Assembly (NCBI GenBank): GCA_018350325.1
Contig: JAEVLN010000004.1
Coordinates: 3,038,001-3,102,000, forward strand
Origin: Globodera rostochiensis
Taxonomy: Eukaryota; Nematoda; Chromadorea; Rhabditida; Heteroderidae
Length of the DNA: 64,000 nucleotides
Reading direction: 5' to 3'
Below, in pieces: positions 36,268-48,341 of the stretch; the stretch's first letter is position 1; every line of letters starts with the position of its first letter. The translations under genes were made by a program, and so were the position numbers. The notes under the pieces are model-generated. The model was not told the origin of the DNA and did not search any database. It saw only the letters and a program-made list of their open reading frames with translations.

Positions 36268-38930
36268 ATGGATGACCAGCTTGAGAATGCTGAGAACATT
36301 TCTCCAAATTCCAGTTCTACCATCAATGAGTTCTCTGCACAAAAAAATTCGTTTTTCTGTCGCTATGTTGAGCCAGAGGTGCAAACGACAAAGGTAATTA
36401 CTGTACACGAAATGAAAGAGTTTAATGGTTTTGTTTGGTGTTTATTTAGATTTACTATTATGTTGATGATCAACATATTCCGTTCTCGACGGAAATTCCC
36501 ATTCCGCCGTCGAAAATCACGCTGGCGGACTTCAAAAAGTACATCACACGCAGAAACTACCGGTACTACTGCAAAGTGATGGATCCTGGGCTTAACGCGT
36601 GAGTAATTCAAATCGCTTATAATTTTTGATTTTTATTGTGAAAGCATTTGGGTGCCGTAGTTTTTATCTTTCAAATATTGTTTTTTTTTTAAATCTTAAT
36701 TGATTTGCATGCCTTTAATTAGTTTGATTAATGAAATTTGTTGGTAAATTTAGTGAGGTTAAAACGGACATCCGGGATGAAAACGCTGTACTGAAACCAA
36801 ATTCGACCAATGGACGATTTGAATTGTTTTTGCTGTCCGAAACGCAGACGCATTCATCGGCCTCCACTCTTCCCATTCAACAGCTCCAGGTTTGCCAATT
36901 AGACAAATTTTGTAATGGAAATGGCACTTTATTTTGAAGCATGGCGGTTCCATCCGTGCTTCTCTTATGGGTAAAAGGGCATCCGCACATTACTTCGACG
37001 GAATGCCGAACTTTATCGATTACAGTAAGTAATCGCCTAATTAGGTAAAGTTAATTAACCAAACGCTTTTGCAGGTGGCAGCACTGACGAAGACAGCACC
37101 AATTTGCGTCTCTTAGGCGAGTCAAATTTTGCAGGCATTACCGGGAGTCTCTCTGACGGCGATTCTCAGTCAGTGAATGTTTTTTTCATTTTTACTTCTA
37201 TTACAATTTATTTTGAAACTTACATAAATGTTTTTTAATAACAAATACATTGGTAAAAAGATGTGAAAAACTCCGTTTAAAAATATTTGTTGGGTTTTGG
37301 TGGTTGCAGTATTTCAAATCGGTTTCGGAGTGCGTTGCAGTCCCCCCCTTTCATTGGCTATTCCATGTTAAACTTCATGCACATTCTAGGTACACCACCG
37401 ACTTCACGAGCGTTTCACAACAGAACCCGCAATTGCCTAGACGCACCTTTCCCGACTTGCATCAACCGTACAAGAACGGTGACAATGATGGCGGTGGATC
37501 AAGGGGAGGGGGAGGAACTGGTGGCCATGGACATCATCACCGTCACCACCATCGGCCCAAATTTACGAGCTCGAACAAGCGCTATGACAGCAACAACAAG
37601 CCGTGCTGGACCCGTGAGAAGCGCAAGCGGACGCGTCGCAAGTCATTTCCGGCACTGTCCAGCACGTTCGATGACACCACCGAGGCGTCAATGTCATTGG
37701 AAATGATCACGGTTAAAACTATTCCTCAGAAGGGGACTCAAATAATATTCAAAACACTTTTTTAGGTAACTTTCAACCTGGAAGGTCGACGCCCTTTCGG
37801 CATGTCCATTGTGGCGAAAAGCAATCGATCCGGCTTTGCAGGGATTTACGTACACGAAGTTAACCCCGGTAAGTAAATTGTGACATAAATTAAATGAGAT
37901 TATTTCTAATTTCCCCTATTCTTAAGGGGGATTGGTGGCTTTGGACGGACGGATCAGACCCGGCTACATTATACTCGAGGTCAACGACTATCCGCTCGAT
38001 GACTACAACTCCGAAGACGCGCTTGACCTGATCATCTCATCAGTTAAGCGTGCCACCGAAACCAGAGGGTTTGTGACGATTTCCTCAACTATTTTATGTT
38101 TTTATTTATTTCAGACAGATCAAGTTGGCCTGCGCTCCTTGTAGCGAATCCGTTGAACTTGCTCGCAACATTTTCCATCCGATTTTGGGGGAGCCCGTCC
38201 GTCCCATTGATCCCACCGCGTGGGTTCAGCACACGAACGCGGCCCGGGGATTGAATCAGCAACAGAAACAGAATTTTGTGATCGTCCCGCAAGGTCCATT
38301 CATTAATTCATTCTTTGTTTTGTTAATTAATTTTAATGGGATTTTCCATTATTCTTTAAGTGACTGCGTTTGATAATTGAATCGTTTAAGGCCAATTGCA
38401 ACAGCCGCCGCCACCGCCGCGTTATTGTCTTCTGCCAAATCAGCCGAATTTGTCGGTGCCGAACAAATCGGCAACCATTCCAAAGACAAACCCACAACAG
38501 CCCAACAAAATTGTGGGACAGAGTGAGTATAAAAGGACAGAAACGGTTTATTTTCTGGTGGTAAAAGAACATTTGGTCACTTTTTGTTGAAAATGGACTC
38601 AATTCTGGCTTTAGTTCACCTTTTCAATTTTTAGCAAATGCAGAGAAGCAACAACAATTTGCTGTCGACACCAATTGTTGTGTTGGTGGTGGCATTCGGA
38701 TGATCCAAAACCCGGCGACGGACATAACCACGACGGAGTCGGGGGCTTCTTCGGTGGAGTGTTCAGTTGGGCAATTTGCGCCCAATGCGGGAAAAGGTGA
38801 AGCATCCGCCGGCCGGAAGAGAGGAAAAGCGGAGACGAAGAAAAAAAGTGGCGGAGGCATTGGCACGGCACTGCGACGATTGATGTGCATTCGGACGTCC
38901 AAAAGGGGCAACAAAAAGAATGAAAAATGA
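36268..38930 (+). CDS. Dishevelled-like Wnt adaptor lacking a DEP domain
   Basis: Cytosolic hub of Wnt signalling. Start placed at 36268 (MDDQLENAENIS); an in-frame Met at 36244 is possible. A DIX domain follows (IPFSTEIPIPPSKITLADF, YCKVMDPGLNAEVKTDIRDE, NGRFELFLL), which in the family forms head-to-tail polymers. After a His/Gly-rich and basic linker (HGHHHRHHHRP, REKRKRTRRK) comes the PDZ domain (MITVTFNLEGRRPFGMSIVA, GIYVHEVNPGGLVALDGRI, EVNDYPLDDYNSEDAL) and the Dishevelled-specific VRPIDPTAWVQHTNAARG. In known family members a DEP domain follows. Here the remaining exons encode only Gln/Pro-rich sequence and a basic tail ending GTALRRLMCIRTSKRGNKKN, with stop at 38930. Introns after the PDZ part are about 100 bp, leaving no room for a hidden DEP exon. 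Confidence 0.9.
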
Positions 38931-39263
38931 AGCTTTGGAAAGCGTTTTACTCGCTTTGGCATTTTTTCTTTTCGCCTTTTACACAACAAAATGTATTCAA
39001 TTCATTCCTTCATCGGCCATCATATCCATAATTGTTTTAATTCTCTTTAAATATATTCATTCATTTCTTCTTATGTCGCAGGATTTTTGTTGTCATCTTT
39101 TTTTAATTTTTGACAAATTTCAACGATCTTATTGTGTAGAAGTTTGAATTCGTTTTGTTCGAATGCTAATTATTACATAATGCTGAATGAAAGAAAAAAC
39201 AAATTTTTGGGTCGAGTATTAATATAAAAATCACATTTTAAAGGATTCGCTGCTCGGCCCGGC

Positions 39264-41623
39264 CTATTGTATTGTGCACGCGAAGCTTCGTGTACGTTCA
39301 GCCCGTTGCTGTTGCTGTCCATTGGCCGCCGCTCCCTTTTCGTCCATAAAATTGTTGACGCGAGCGACGCTCGTCGAATCGGCTGTCATTGGTGCATTTT
39401 GGCTATGGACTGGTTGGACGGCTGTAATTTAGCCGAAAACATTTAAATTCGTCCAAATTTAATTGGACAAATTATTGAACTGCCCCAACCACCCATCAAC
39501 CGACCGTTCTCCTCCTCTTTGCTCGCGCCGACCCGAACCTTTTCGCGTGGGTGTGTCAACGTCTTCAACATGGCGCCCACCTCCGACACATAACTCTTCG
39601 GTTTCTTCATAAAAGTCTGTTGATGCTCACTTCGGACGGTCCCAGCGCCATTGGCTTTCTCAGTGGCCAAGCTGTTGCTGCTGGTGGCGGCTAAGTCATG
39701 TGAGGAAGTTGTCGCCAGAGCTGTAAGACAAACAAAATTTCGCGTTACTTTCGGAGTTTTTCCCTTAAATCAAAAAATGTAAGGCTTTGAACATGCAACT
39801 GGAATATTCACTCTTTAAGCCATTGTGAAACTCATATCGGTCGGGGAGTTGAAAAACTTTGAATAAGTCACGAGGCAAGAATATGAATTTGTCCTCCATT
39901 TACGCGTGAAACTTTGGTACTTTTGGACAATGATCACTCAGAAAAATGGGACGCTAAAGCTCTTTCAAGAGTTGGATCTCAAATTTGATTGGCCTTCTCA
40001 ATTTTGGCACCATACCAGTGAGTGCCGTCGTCTGGTGTTGTTGTTGTTGTTGTTGTCCCTCCTCGTTCTGAATGGCTGTCGTTGTTTTTGCGCGCTCGCG
40101 CGTTTTGTTCATCGACTGGGGCAACAGTCTTCGCTTAATGTTTGAAGTCTTTCGCCGCAAAATGTGTTTCAGTGGTGACGGGGACAAAAGCTGCCGGGAG
40201 GAGGCGATGGGCCGTGCCGGCCGATTCCGGCGACGGCTCCGCTGCTGCTTCGTCTCGACGGAACGTCGGATGAGCTTTTCGACGAGGTCGAGAACGAATT
40301 GGTCGTCCAATTGGGCATCGAAAGACATCGTCCGAAATTCGCAGTTAGGACCCAAACGCTGGGACAGTTGCTCTCCCTGAAAAACGAATTAAATTGCCCG
40401 AAATTAAAATGACTGACTTTTTCTCGCCCAATTGGACATCGCCCGCCTTCTCGCGCTTGCCGAATTCGCTCCATCGAAGGCGTTCGGCCAGCCGGGCTCA
40501 GCGGGCGTGGTGCTGTTTCCAGAGGCAGTTCCGTGTCCGATGGAGACGACCCCCCGCCCGAGTTGGAGCCGTACCCGTCATCACCAACACCACCAAGTTC
40601 ACGTACAACTTCAGACGGCATGCCCTCCTCCACCAATTGGTCTTCATTGCACAAGAGCAGTGTTACAGGCTGAATAAGGAGCAAAAACTCTAAGAATTTT
40701 GCAAAAAAAAGTGCCACAACACCAGGTGCCTGGACATTCATCTCAATCTTGTCATTAAGCCATCAAAATTTGTTGGGACACCAACCGCTTGTCCATTTAA
40801 AGTCTGAAAGTCCTCCACGACAGACTCCAGGGCAAGCAATGAGTCTGGATTAAAGGCAGAATAGCAGAGAATGACGGCATCGGACCTGCGCAATTCAAAC
40901 TTCCAACATTAAAAGGAATCGAAAGTGGCACAAAATCACGGCACTTTTGTTGGATGGCCATTTGACGTTCGCCCGTTTTGTCCTACAGAAAAGTTTTGGC
41001 TGCGAATATTTCCCAATTTAACCATTTTCTTCACTCACTGTGCCCGGATCTTTGAGCTCCACCACAACCTTAACGGAAAGAATTCCCTGCGGCGTTAACA
41101 TTTTAAATTTGTTTAATTTTATTGTTTAGCAATTGGCGTTCAAAGTGTTATTATTTTAGTGTTTTTTTTTTATTTTGTTCTTTTGAACGTAATTCAAAAT
41201 GGCGAGGAACATTTTTTGCTTTTGACATGTAAATAAATAAATAATATTATTTAAATTTTTTTTAAATATTAGTAAATAAATAAAAATATATTATTTTTCT
41301 GTCAAAAATTGTTTGGCATTCTGTTCAAAAACTGAACCGGATCATCACTGCCGTCGAACTGAAAGGTCAAGTACCAAATATCGGCGTATTGAATGTGCCG
41401 CTCAAATTTCTGCGCCACTGAGCACATTTTGTCGAACTGAAAGTGCGCGTGTTGGTGGGTGGGTGGGGTTATGCCCCGGGGGGCATATCGTTCAGTTTAC
41501 CAATGGCTTCTTGTGGTGGGTGCCCAACAAAACCATGCGGTACTCCTTGGGGGAGTCGGCGGACAAAGAGGACAACGAAGAATGGGAGGAACGGGGTTGG
41601 GGCAGCTGCAGCAATTGGTTCAT
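39264..41623 (-). CDS. Ras-like protein with degenerate G boxes and a CaaX end
   Basis: Nine exons join in phase (41501-41623, 41338-41436, 41039-41086, 40945-40982, 40786-40885, about 40430-40669, about 40000-40378, about 39480-39721, 39264-39425). The order and spacing of a small GTPase fold are visible: EYRMVLLG (beta1), YLTFQFDG (beta2), ILSVKVVVELKDPGT (beta3), SDAVILCYSAFNPDSLLALE (beta4/alpha3), PVTLLLCNEDQL (beta5), CEFRTMSF (beta6) and FVLDLVEKLIRR (alpha5). The nucleotide motifs are lost: GxxxxGKS is GTHHKKPL, DTAG is KDPG, NKxD is NEDQ, SAK is MSF. A Ser/Gly/Pro insert of about 55 residues sits before beta6. A long Arg/Lys- and Gln-rich tail ends SFACTIQ, a CaaX-type prenylation box. 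It is likely a membrane-bound pseudo-GTPase. Confidence 0.7.
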
Positions 41624-43885
41624 GCCAAAACTTTTGAAATAATAAAATTGATTGATTTAAAATCGGACATTTCTCAAAACGAATTCGAATGGCTTTTATT
41701 TGAACTCAAAAGAAGAAGAAAAAGATCAGAGCTCATCGCTCGTGAGGAATTGTGAAAAAAGGTAAACAAAGCGCGGGGGAAGGGGGGGGGAGAGTTGGGG
41801 GGGGGGGGGGCACTTCACTTACAAAATTTGATTCTTTTTGCGAAATTTTGATTTAAAAAGCATTTTTTGGCATAAATAACTTCTTTTTGTGTATAGCTGC
41901 TGGATGCAAAATGGAGAACAAGTAGAAGACACAAATGCTGATAAGCTTCTCCGGTGTGGGGGGGGGGCTGAAGTTTGTCCCCTCACCTCGCGGAGTGTTT
42001 TTTGAACGGACGGACGAGTGAATTTTCCACTCAAAAAATATAAAAAAAAGAAAAAAGTCGAAAAATGGCCAAGCAAAAGAATAACTTTGAATGAATGAAT
42101 GAATCGAATCGGTGGGGCGGGCAAAGGGCACAAACGCAAAATGACGTTGGAAAAGGAAAGAAATGAATGACTTTCATTTGTAATTCATCATGAATTATTT
42201 GTTAGCTAAATAAGGACAAATAAAGAAATAATGTTTCAATCGGAGGGCGTTTTTCCCCGAAAAGAATGAATTTGGAACGATTTTCGTTGTTCAGCCAAAA
42301 AGCGCCCGGACAATCGGACGGACATGCCGCGAATTGCTTTCCGTTCTAAGCAATGCTTTTCAAGCCCCGGGGCAGCCAATCCAATGAATGGTCTTTGATG
42401 CTTGACAACAAATTATTGGGGGTGGAGAAACAATTGGCGTGATGCCACAATAATTCATTTGGTTGGCACTGTCCGATGCCCCGGAGCCCTTCAGCAAATA
42501 AATGTTCGTCGATTTTGGGGGGAATTGCCAATTTATTTATATTTATTTATGCACATGGGGGGGGCCGGGGGGGGGGGGGAGGGTAGGGGGGGGGGCACGC
42601 GTAAGTAAAGGAATACAAAACCAAAAATTTCCCCCCCCCCAAATATATTTATTCATTCATTCGCCTCTCCAGCAACAAAAGTTGTTGCCTTTTCCGCGTG
42701 TTCCATTCCATCGGCGGATGGAATTCAAAGCGCTTTATTCATTCATTCATTCATCCGTTTGTCATCGTCCCCCGAGGTGAAAGATGGGAATGAAAGTGAA
42801 AATTGAGGAAAATGACGAAATGGAAGAGGGGGGGGGGGACATGACTTAATTTTTGGAAATCGATTACAAATAGTCAATTTTAAGATTTTTTTAATCATTA
42901 TTTTGCCTAAATTTGTTTGTTTGGGGCCGAATTCACTTTTGATGATGTTAATGCGCACATTAATTGGTTAAACAGTCGAATATTCAATGAATGAAACGCG
43001 TGTCGACCGTTCGTTAAATGGCTGGCGTATTTTTGAGTTGGCAAAGAATGGCCGAGGGATATGCCGTGGCCGAAGTCCCGTCGAGTCAATTGCTATGGAA
43101 ACTTGGCCAAGCTGGGCCCAACAAATTGCCAATTTGGTCGTTTACAATGCGACAAAGAAAATGGGCCAAACATTGGAATTGGGGGGGGGGCCGAAATGTA
43201 AGCGCGGGAACGGGTAAAGTTACCGCATCGATCGAGAAGAGAACAAATTTTGTCGAATTTCCGATATTCAAAATTGTTGAGTTTTGTTGAACTTGCGCAC
43301 TTCATTTAATCAAACAGGTACTTTCACCTCTAAAAGTCACTATTAGCGGCGTCCGTCCGTCCCGGCATAATTTCCTTAATTCGTCAATTTTTGGCACTTT
43401 TGCTGAACCTTTTTTCAATTTTATTTGACTTTTCTGCATTTTTCGATGTGATCAATTCGGCAACCTTCAGCAAGCAACCCCCGGGGGGAGTGTTTTGTAT
43501 GGTCAATTCGATCCGACGGTCACTCACTCCAATTGCCCCCGCCCCCGCCCCCGCAAATGCGTCCATTGGTCGACGATCCTTCCGAATTCATCCAATTTTG
43601 CAGAAAGAGCGAATTGAGACGAATTTTATACAATTTGGGGAAGGACAATTAACGCCCAAATTGGCGACAAGGAAAGGCTTTGGGCGGGGATTATTAGTGA
43701 TCCAAATTGTCCCCTTTGAAGGTGCCCAATAATGGGGGCTGTTGTGCTCTTCGGACGCCGCCGGTCGGTCGGTGACGACCTTTCCCCCACCCCCCCCCCC
43801 AACCCCCACACTATCCAATTTATGCGCGATGATTGTTGAATGGAAAATGGAAGAATAGATGTGGATGGGGGTGATAAAGATGAGG
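41624..43885. other. Intergenic with poly-G runs, no gene seen
   Basis: Upstream of the Ras-like gene and up to the large minisatellite. It has long G runs near 41778, 41797, 41957, 42556, 42587 and 42829, and small TTCA/ATTC repeats near 42650 and 42740. No supported gene. Confidence 0.5.
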
Positions 43886-45757
43886 AGGGGATGAAGATGA
43901 AGGGAATGCCAAAAGGATGAAGGGAATGCCAATGGAAGGATGAAGGGAATGCCAATGCCAATGGAAGGATGAAGGGAATGCCAATGGAAGGATGAAGGGA
44001 ATGCCAGTGGAAGGATGAAGGGAATGCCAATGGAAGGATGAAGAGAATGCCAATGGATAATGGAGTGCCAAGGAGGATGAAGGGAATGCCAATGGAAGGA
44101 TGAAGGGAATGCCAATGGAAGGATGAAGGGAATGCCAATGGAAGGATGAAGGGAATGCCAATGGAAGGATGAAGGGAATGCCAATGGAAGGATGAAGGGA
44201 ATGCCCAATGGAAGGATGAAGGGAATGCCAATGGAAGGATGAAGGGATGCAATGGAAGGATGAAGGGAATTGCCAATGGAAGACTGAAGGGAATGCCAAT
44301 GGAAGGATGAGGGAATGCCAATGGAAGGATGAAGGGATGCCAATGGAAGGATGAAGGGAATGCCAATGAAGGATGAAGGGAATGCCAATGGAAGGATGAA
44401 GGGAAGTGCCAATGGAAGGATGAAGGGATGCCAATGGAAGGATGAAGGAGTGCCAATGGAAGGATGAAGGGAATGCCAATGGAAGGATGAAGGGAGTGCC
44501 AATGGAAGGATGAAGGGAATGCCAATGGAAGGATGAAGGGAATGCCAATGGAAGGATGAAGGGAGTGCCAATGGAAGGATGAAGGGAATGCCAATGGAAG
44601 GATGAAGGGAATGCCAATGGAAGGATGAAGGGAATGCCAATGGAAGGATGAAGGGAATGCCAATGGAAGGGATGAAGGGAATGCCAATGGAAGGAATGAA
44701 GGGAATGCCAATGGAAGGATGAAGGGAGTGCCAATGGAAGGATGAAGGAATGCCAATGGAAGGATGAAGGGAATGCCAATGGAAGGATGAAGGGAATGCC
44801 AATGGAAGGATGAAGGGAGTGCCAATGGAAGGATGAAGGGAATGCCAATGGAAGGATGAAGGGAATGCCAATGGAAGGATGAAAGGAGTGCCAATGGAAG
44901 GATGAAGGGAATGCCAATGGAAGGATGAAGGGAATGCCAATGGAAGGATGAAGGGAATGCCAATGGAAGGATGAAGGGAATGCCAATGGAAGGATGAAGG
45001 GAATGCCAATGGAAGGATGAAGGGAATGCCAATGGAAGGATGAAGGGAATGCCAATGGAAGGATGAAGGGAATGCCAATGGAAGGATGAAGGGAGTGCCA
45101 ATGGAAGGATGAAGGGAATGCCAATGGAAGGATGAAGGGAGTGCCAATGGAAGGATGAAGGGAATGCCAATGGAAGGATGAAGGGAATGCCAATGGAAGG
45201 ATGAAGGGAATGCCAATGGAAGAATGAAGGGAATGCCAATGGAAGGATGAAGGGAATGCCAATGGAAGGATGAAGGGAATGCCAATGGAAGGATGAAGGG
45301 AATGCCAATGGAAGAATGAAGGGAATGCCAATGGAAGGATGAAGGGAATGCCAATGGAAGGATGAAGGGAATGCCAATGGAAGGATGAAGGGAATGCCAA
45401 TGGAAGGATGAAGGGAATGCCAATGGAAGGATGAAGGGAATGCCAATGGAAGAATGAAGGGAATGCCAATGGAAGGATGAAGGGAATGCCAATGGAAGGA
45501 TGAAGGGAATGCCAATGGAAGGATGAAGGGAATGCCAATGGAAGGATGAAGGGAATGCCAATGGAAGGATGAAGGGAATGCCAATGGAAGGATGAAGGGA
45601 ATGCCAATGGAAGAATGAAGGGAATGCCAATGGAAGGATGAAGGGAATGCCAATGGAAGGATGAAGGGAATGCCAATGGAAGGATGAAGGGAATGCCAAT
45701 GGAAGGATGAAGGGAATGCCAATGGAAGGATGAAGGGAATGCCAATGGAAGGATGAA
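43886..45757. repeat. Giant minisatellite, 23-bp unit, about 80 copies
   Basis: About 1.9 kb of a 23-bp unit that contains GGAAGGATGAAGGGAATGCC and AAT. Copies in the right half are almost identical (variants: GAAGAATG, GGGAGTGCC). Those at the left end (43900-44450) carry many small insertions and deletions. The unit has no stop codon on the minus strand, and 23 is not a multiple of three, so very long overlapping open frames exist in all three minus frames. These are not genes. Confidence 0.97.
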
Positions 45758-48341
45758 TGGAGGGTGGAAGTAATGAAGATGAAGAATGAAAAAAGACTAA
45801 AAGCTAATGGATGAGATGGACGGACGATGATGATAAAAGGGCAAATGCGAAGATGACGATGAGAAAAGCGGAAGAGTCACTCATCTCGGGCAGAGGATTC
45901 TGAAGGGCTTCAAAAGGGGCGCATCCCCTGGAGGGCCAATTGTTGTGACGAGTTGCGCAAGTGCAAATTAATTTATTTGCCCCCTCGGGGAGGGAGTCCA
46001 TTGCTTTGGCGGCGAATCGGACGATGAAAGAGGGGAGAGCAATGAAAACGGAGAATGAAAGTGCCATGAAAGGTGAATGGTGCCATTCCTGGAGGGCGGC
46101 GGGTCCATGGAGTTAGGGCATTGTTTTGCGCAGTCTGTGGATGCTGTCTTTTCGGTGACTTTTGAATGGCATTTTGCTGAAAATCTAAAATTTATTTAAC
46201 CAAAAAACACTCAATAAAATTTTCAAGAGTCATCGGAGGCTACCCCCACTTTTATGGGGTTTTTTTGAGGGGGGGGGGGCTCCTCATCATCTTTTATTCT
46301 TCATCAACTTCCGTCACTTTTTCCCATACGCGCTAATTATGGCGACACAAAAAATGGCAAAAAAAATGATTTGTGTTTTGTTGGGAAAGGACATGACGGC
46401 GAGACGAATCATTTGCGGAACAAGTCGCTGCTTTCCCCCCCCCGCCCATTTCATTGAATTGGCATTCGAATTCAAATTGTAAAGTTACAGTACTCTTAAA
46501 TTGGCCCTTAAATACCATATCCTTTACCCTAAAATGTTATTATAAATTTTGTTAATAAATGTTTTTAATTAATTAGGTAACTTCCGAACGTCCAGAATTT
46601 GGAGGACTAATCGAAACGACGGAACGAAAGTCCATTAAAAATGTTTTCTTACCCGCAATTTGCACCCTTTTGCCTCAATTTCCGTTTCCCATCCTTACGC
46701 CGAGCTGCGAATTGGACGGGCGGGCGGGCGGATGATGCGGTGGCATTGGCACTTTTTGTCGCCGTCCCTAATACACCTGCAGTTGCCCATGCACAGCCAT
46801 CCACGACCATTCATTCAGCCGATCCGTTCCCACAACCTTGGGGCATTTCCCTGTCCAACCCTCCCCCCCCCCCGGCGTCCCTTCTTTCCCAGTACCCTCC
46901 CCTCTGGCGATGATGAGGATGCTAACAGGTCCATCCATTTTCGGACTCATTCACCAGACGAGGGGGGGGGGCGATTGTGGGAAAGTCAGGTACGCCCTTA
47001 ATGGACTGAAATGAAATCATTAATGGCTTTTTTCAAAACTTAATGAAATGGATGGACGGGACGGACTGAATGAATGAACGTTTTGTTCCGGTAAACGAAG
47101 TATTTCTTGTCCTCCAAATAATGAGAGCATTAATATCCCCGCAGGGGCTCCGATGGCCAAACAAAACAGATGCCCTGCCCATTGGGTTCGATGTCTCCGA
47201 AAAGGACACAAAATTTGGCAGACCCCCCCCCCCCCAAAATGCAATTTGCCATGAAACCCTTCCGACCGTAACAAGCCAACACCCTCTGAATAAATCTTCT
47301 TCATTTGTCCTGCTCAAAACCTCGATTTTTCACGCTTCAATGCCAATGTCGACTTTGAAAAGGCACATTTTGCTGATATTGGGGCTTAAAAGTTGAGACT
47401 CTGTCCATTTGTTCACATTACGGTAAGTAAATTGGGCTGGCTTTTGTTGCTTTTTTCTGGCAGCTTCCGCTATGCCTCGAGGCCATTTTTATCCCCCGAG
47501 GCCATCTTTAAAATCAGTGGGATTTTTCGACCAATGTGATATTTTATTCTAATTTTTGAAAGAAGTTACTTTGTCAGATTTAAAATAACTGATCTGGTCC
47601 GCGGGGCTTTAATCAACGAAGCATAGTTCATTTACTTACGGTAAATGTCTTCATCACTCGAGGGCACTCCCGGCCTCCCCCGAGGCATTTCTTTAACCCA
47701 TCAAAGCAATTATTCCCCCCGCCCGCCTCCCCTCCCCTCCCTCGACATCCAATTGCCCCGCCCCGACACTTAACGCCTATTCGCTCCGCCCATTGCCCCT
47801 CCCCTCCCCTCCGGGGACGACTCTGCCTCCAGCACTAATCGCCCCATTACACGCCAACTGTGAACAGTCAGTGGACAGAGCCCACTCAGCAACAGCGCCA
47901 AACCCAAAAGTCCCAAATTTACGAAATGTTCGCCTATCGGCTTGAATTTTAGCAAAATTCAAATTTTACTTAAATAAAAAACATTAATCCATAATTTTGC
48001 CTCCCCACCCTTTCAAATTGCCATTAAAGCTTCATTTTACATACTTTTACATTTCAAATTCCCCAAATTCCCCAAATTAGCAACAAACCATCGCCTTCTC
48101 GCCCCCAAGTCTCGGGTTGCTGTGTGATTTTTGGATTAATGCCGGATTATCTCTCCCGACCGGCCATCTCGAATCATCCGCCGGACATGTTCTTTCTTTC
48201 TTCCCCCCCCCCCCTCCCCCCTTCGATTAATCCCCAATTACCCCCGTAAAGTGCCGATTCTGGGCTCAATTTTTCCAATTTGCCTAATTTCAGGTCCAAT
48301 TTCATTAATTCACTGCGTCCATCGCCAACAAACAAATCAAA
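45758..48341. other. Intergenic, no gene seen
   Basis: Between the 23-bp minisatellite and the BarH gene. It contains G/C runs near 46268, 46434, 46866, 46961 and 47224. Short open frames have no recognisable domains. The last few hundred bases should hold BarH regulatory DNA. Confidence 0.5.

Noticed and set aside
41313..41755. Plus-strand open frames opposite the first exons of the Ras-like gene
   Set aside because: The minus strand gives phase-matched exons with Ras-fold motifs; the plus frames have no domain.
43588..45745. Three minus-strand open frames of 640-700 codons rich in His, Pro, Ser, Phe and Ile
   Set aside because: They are three readings of the same 23-bp tandem repeat, in all frames at once, with no domain, start context or introns.
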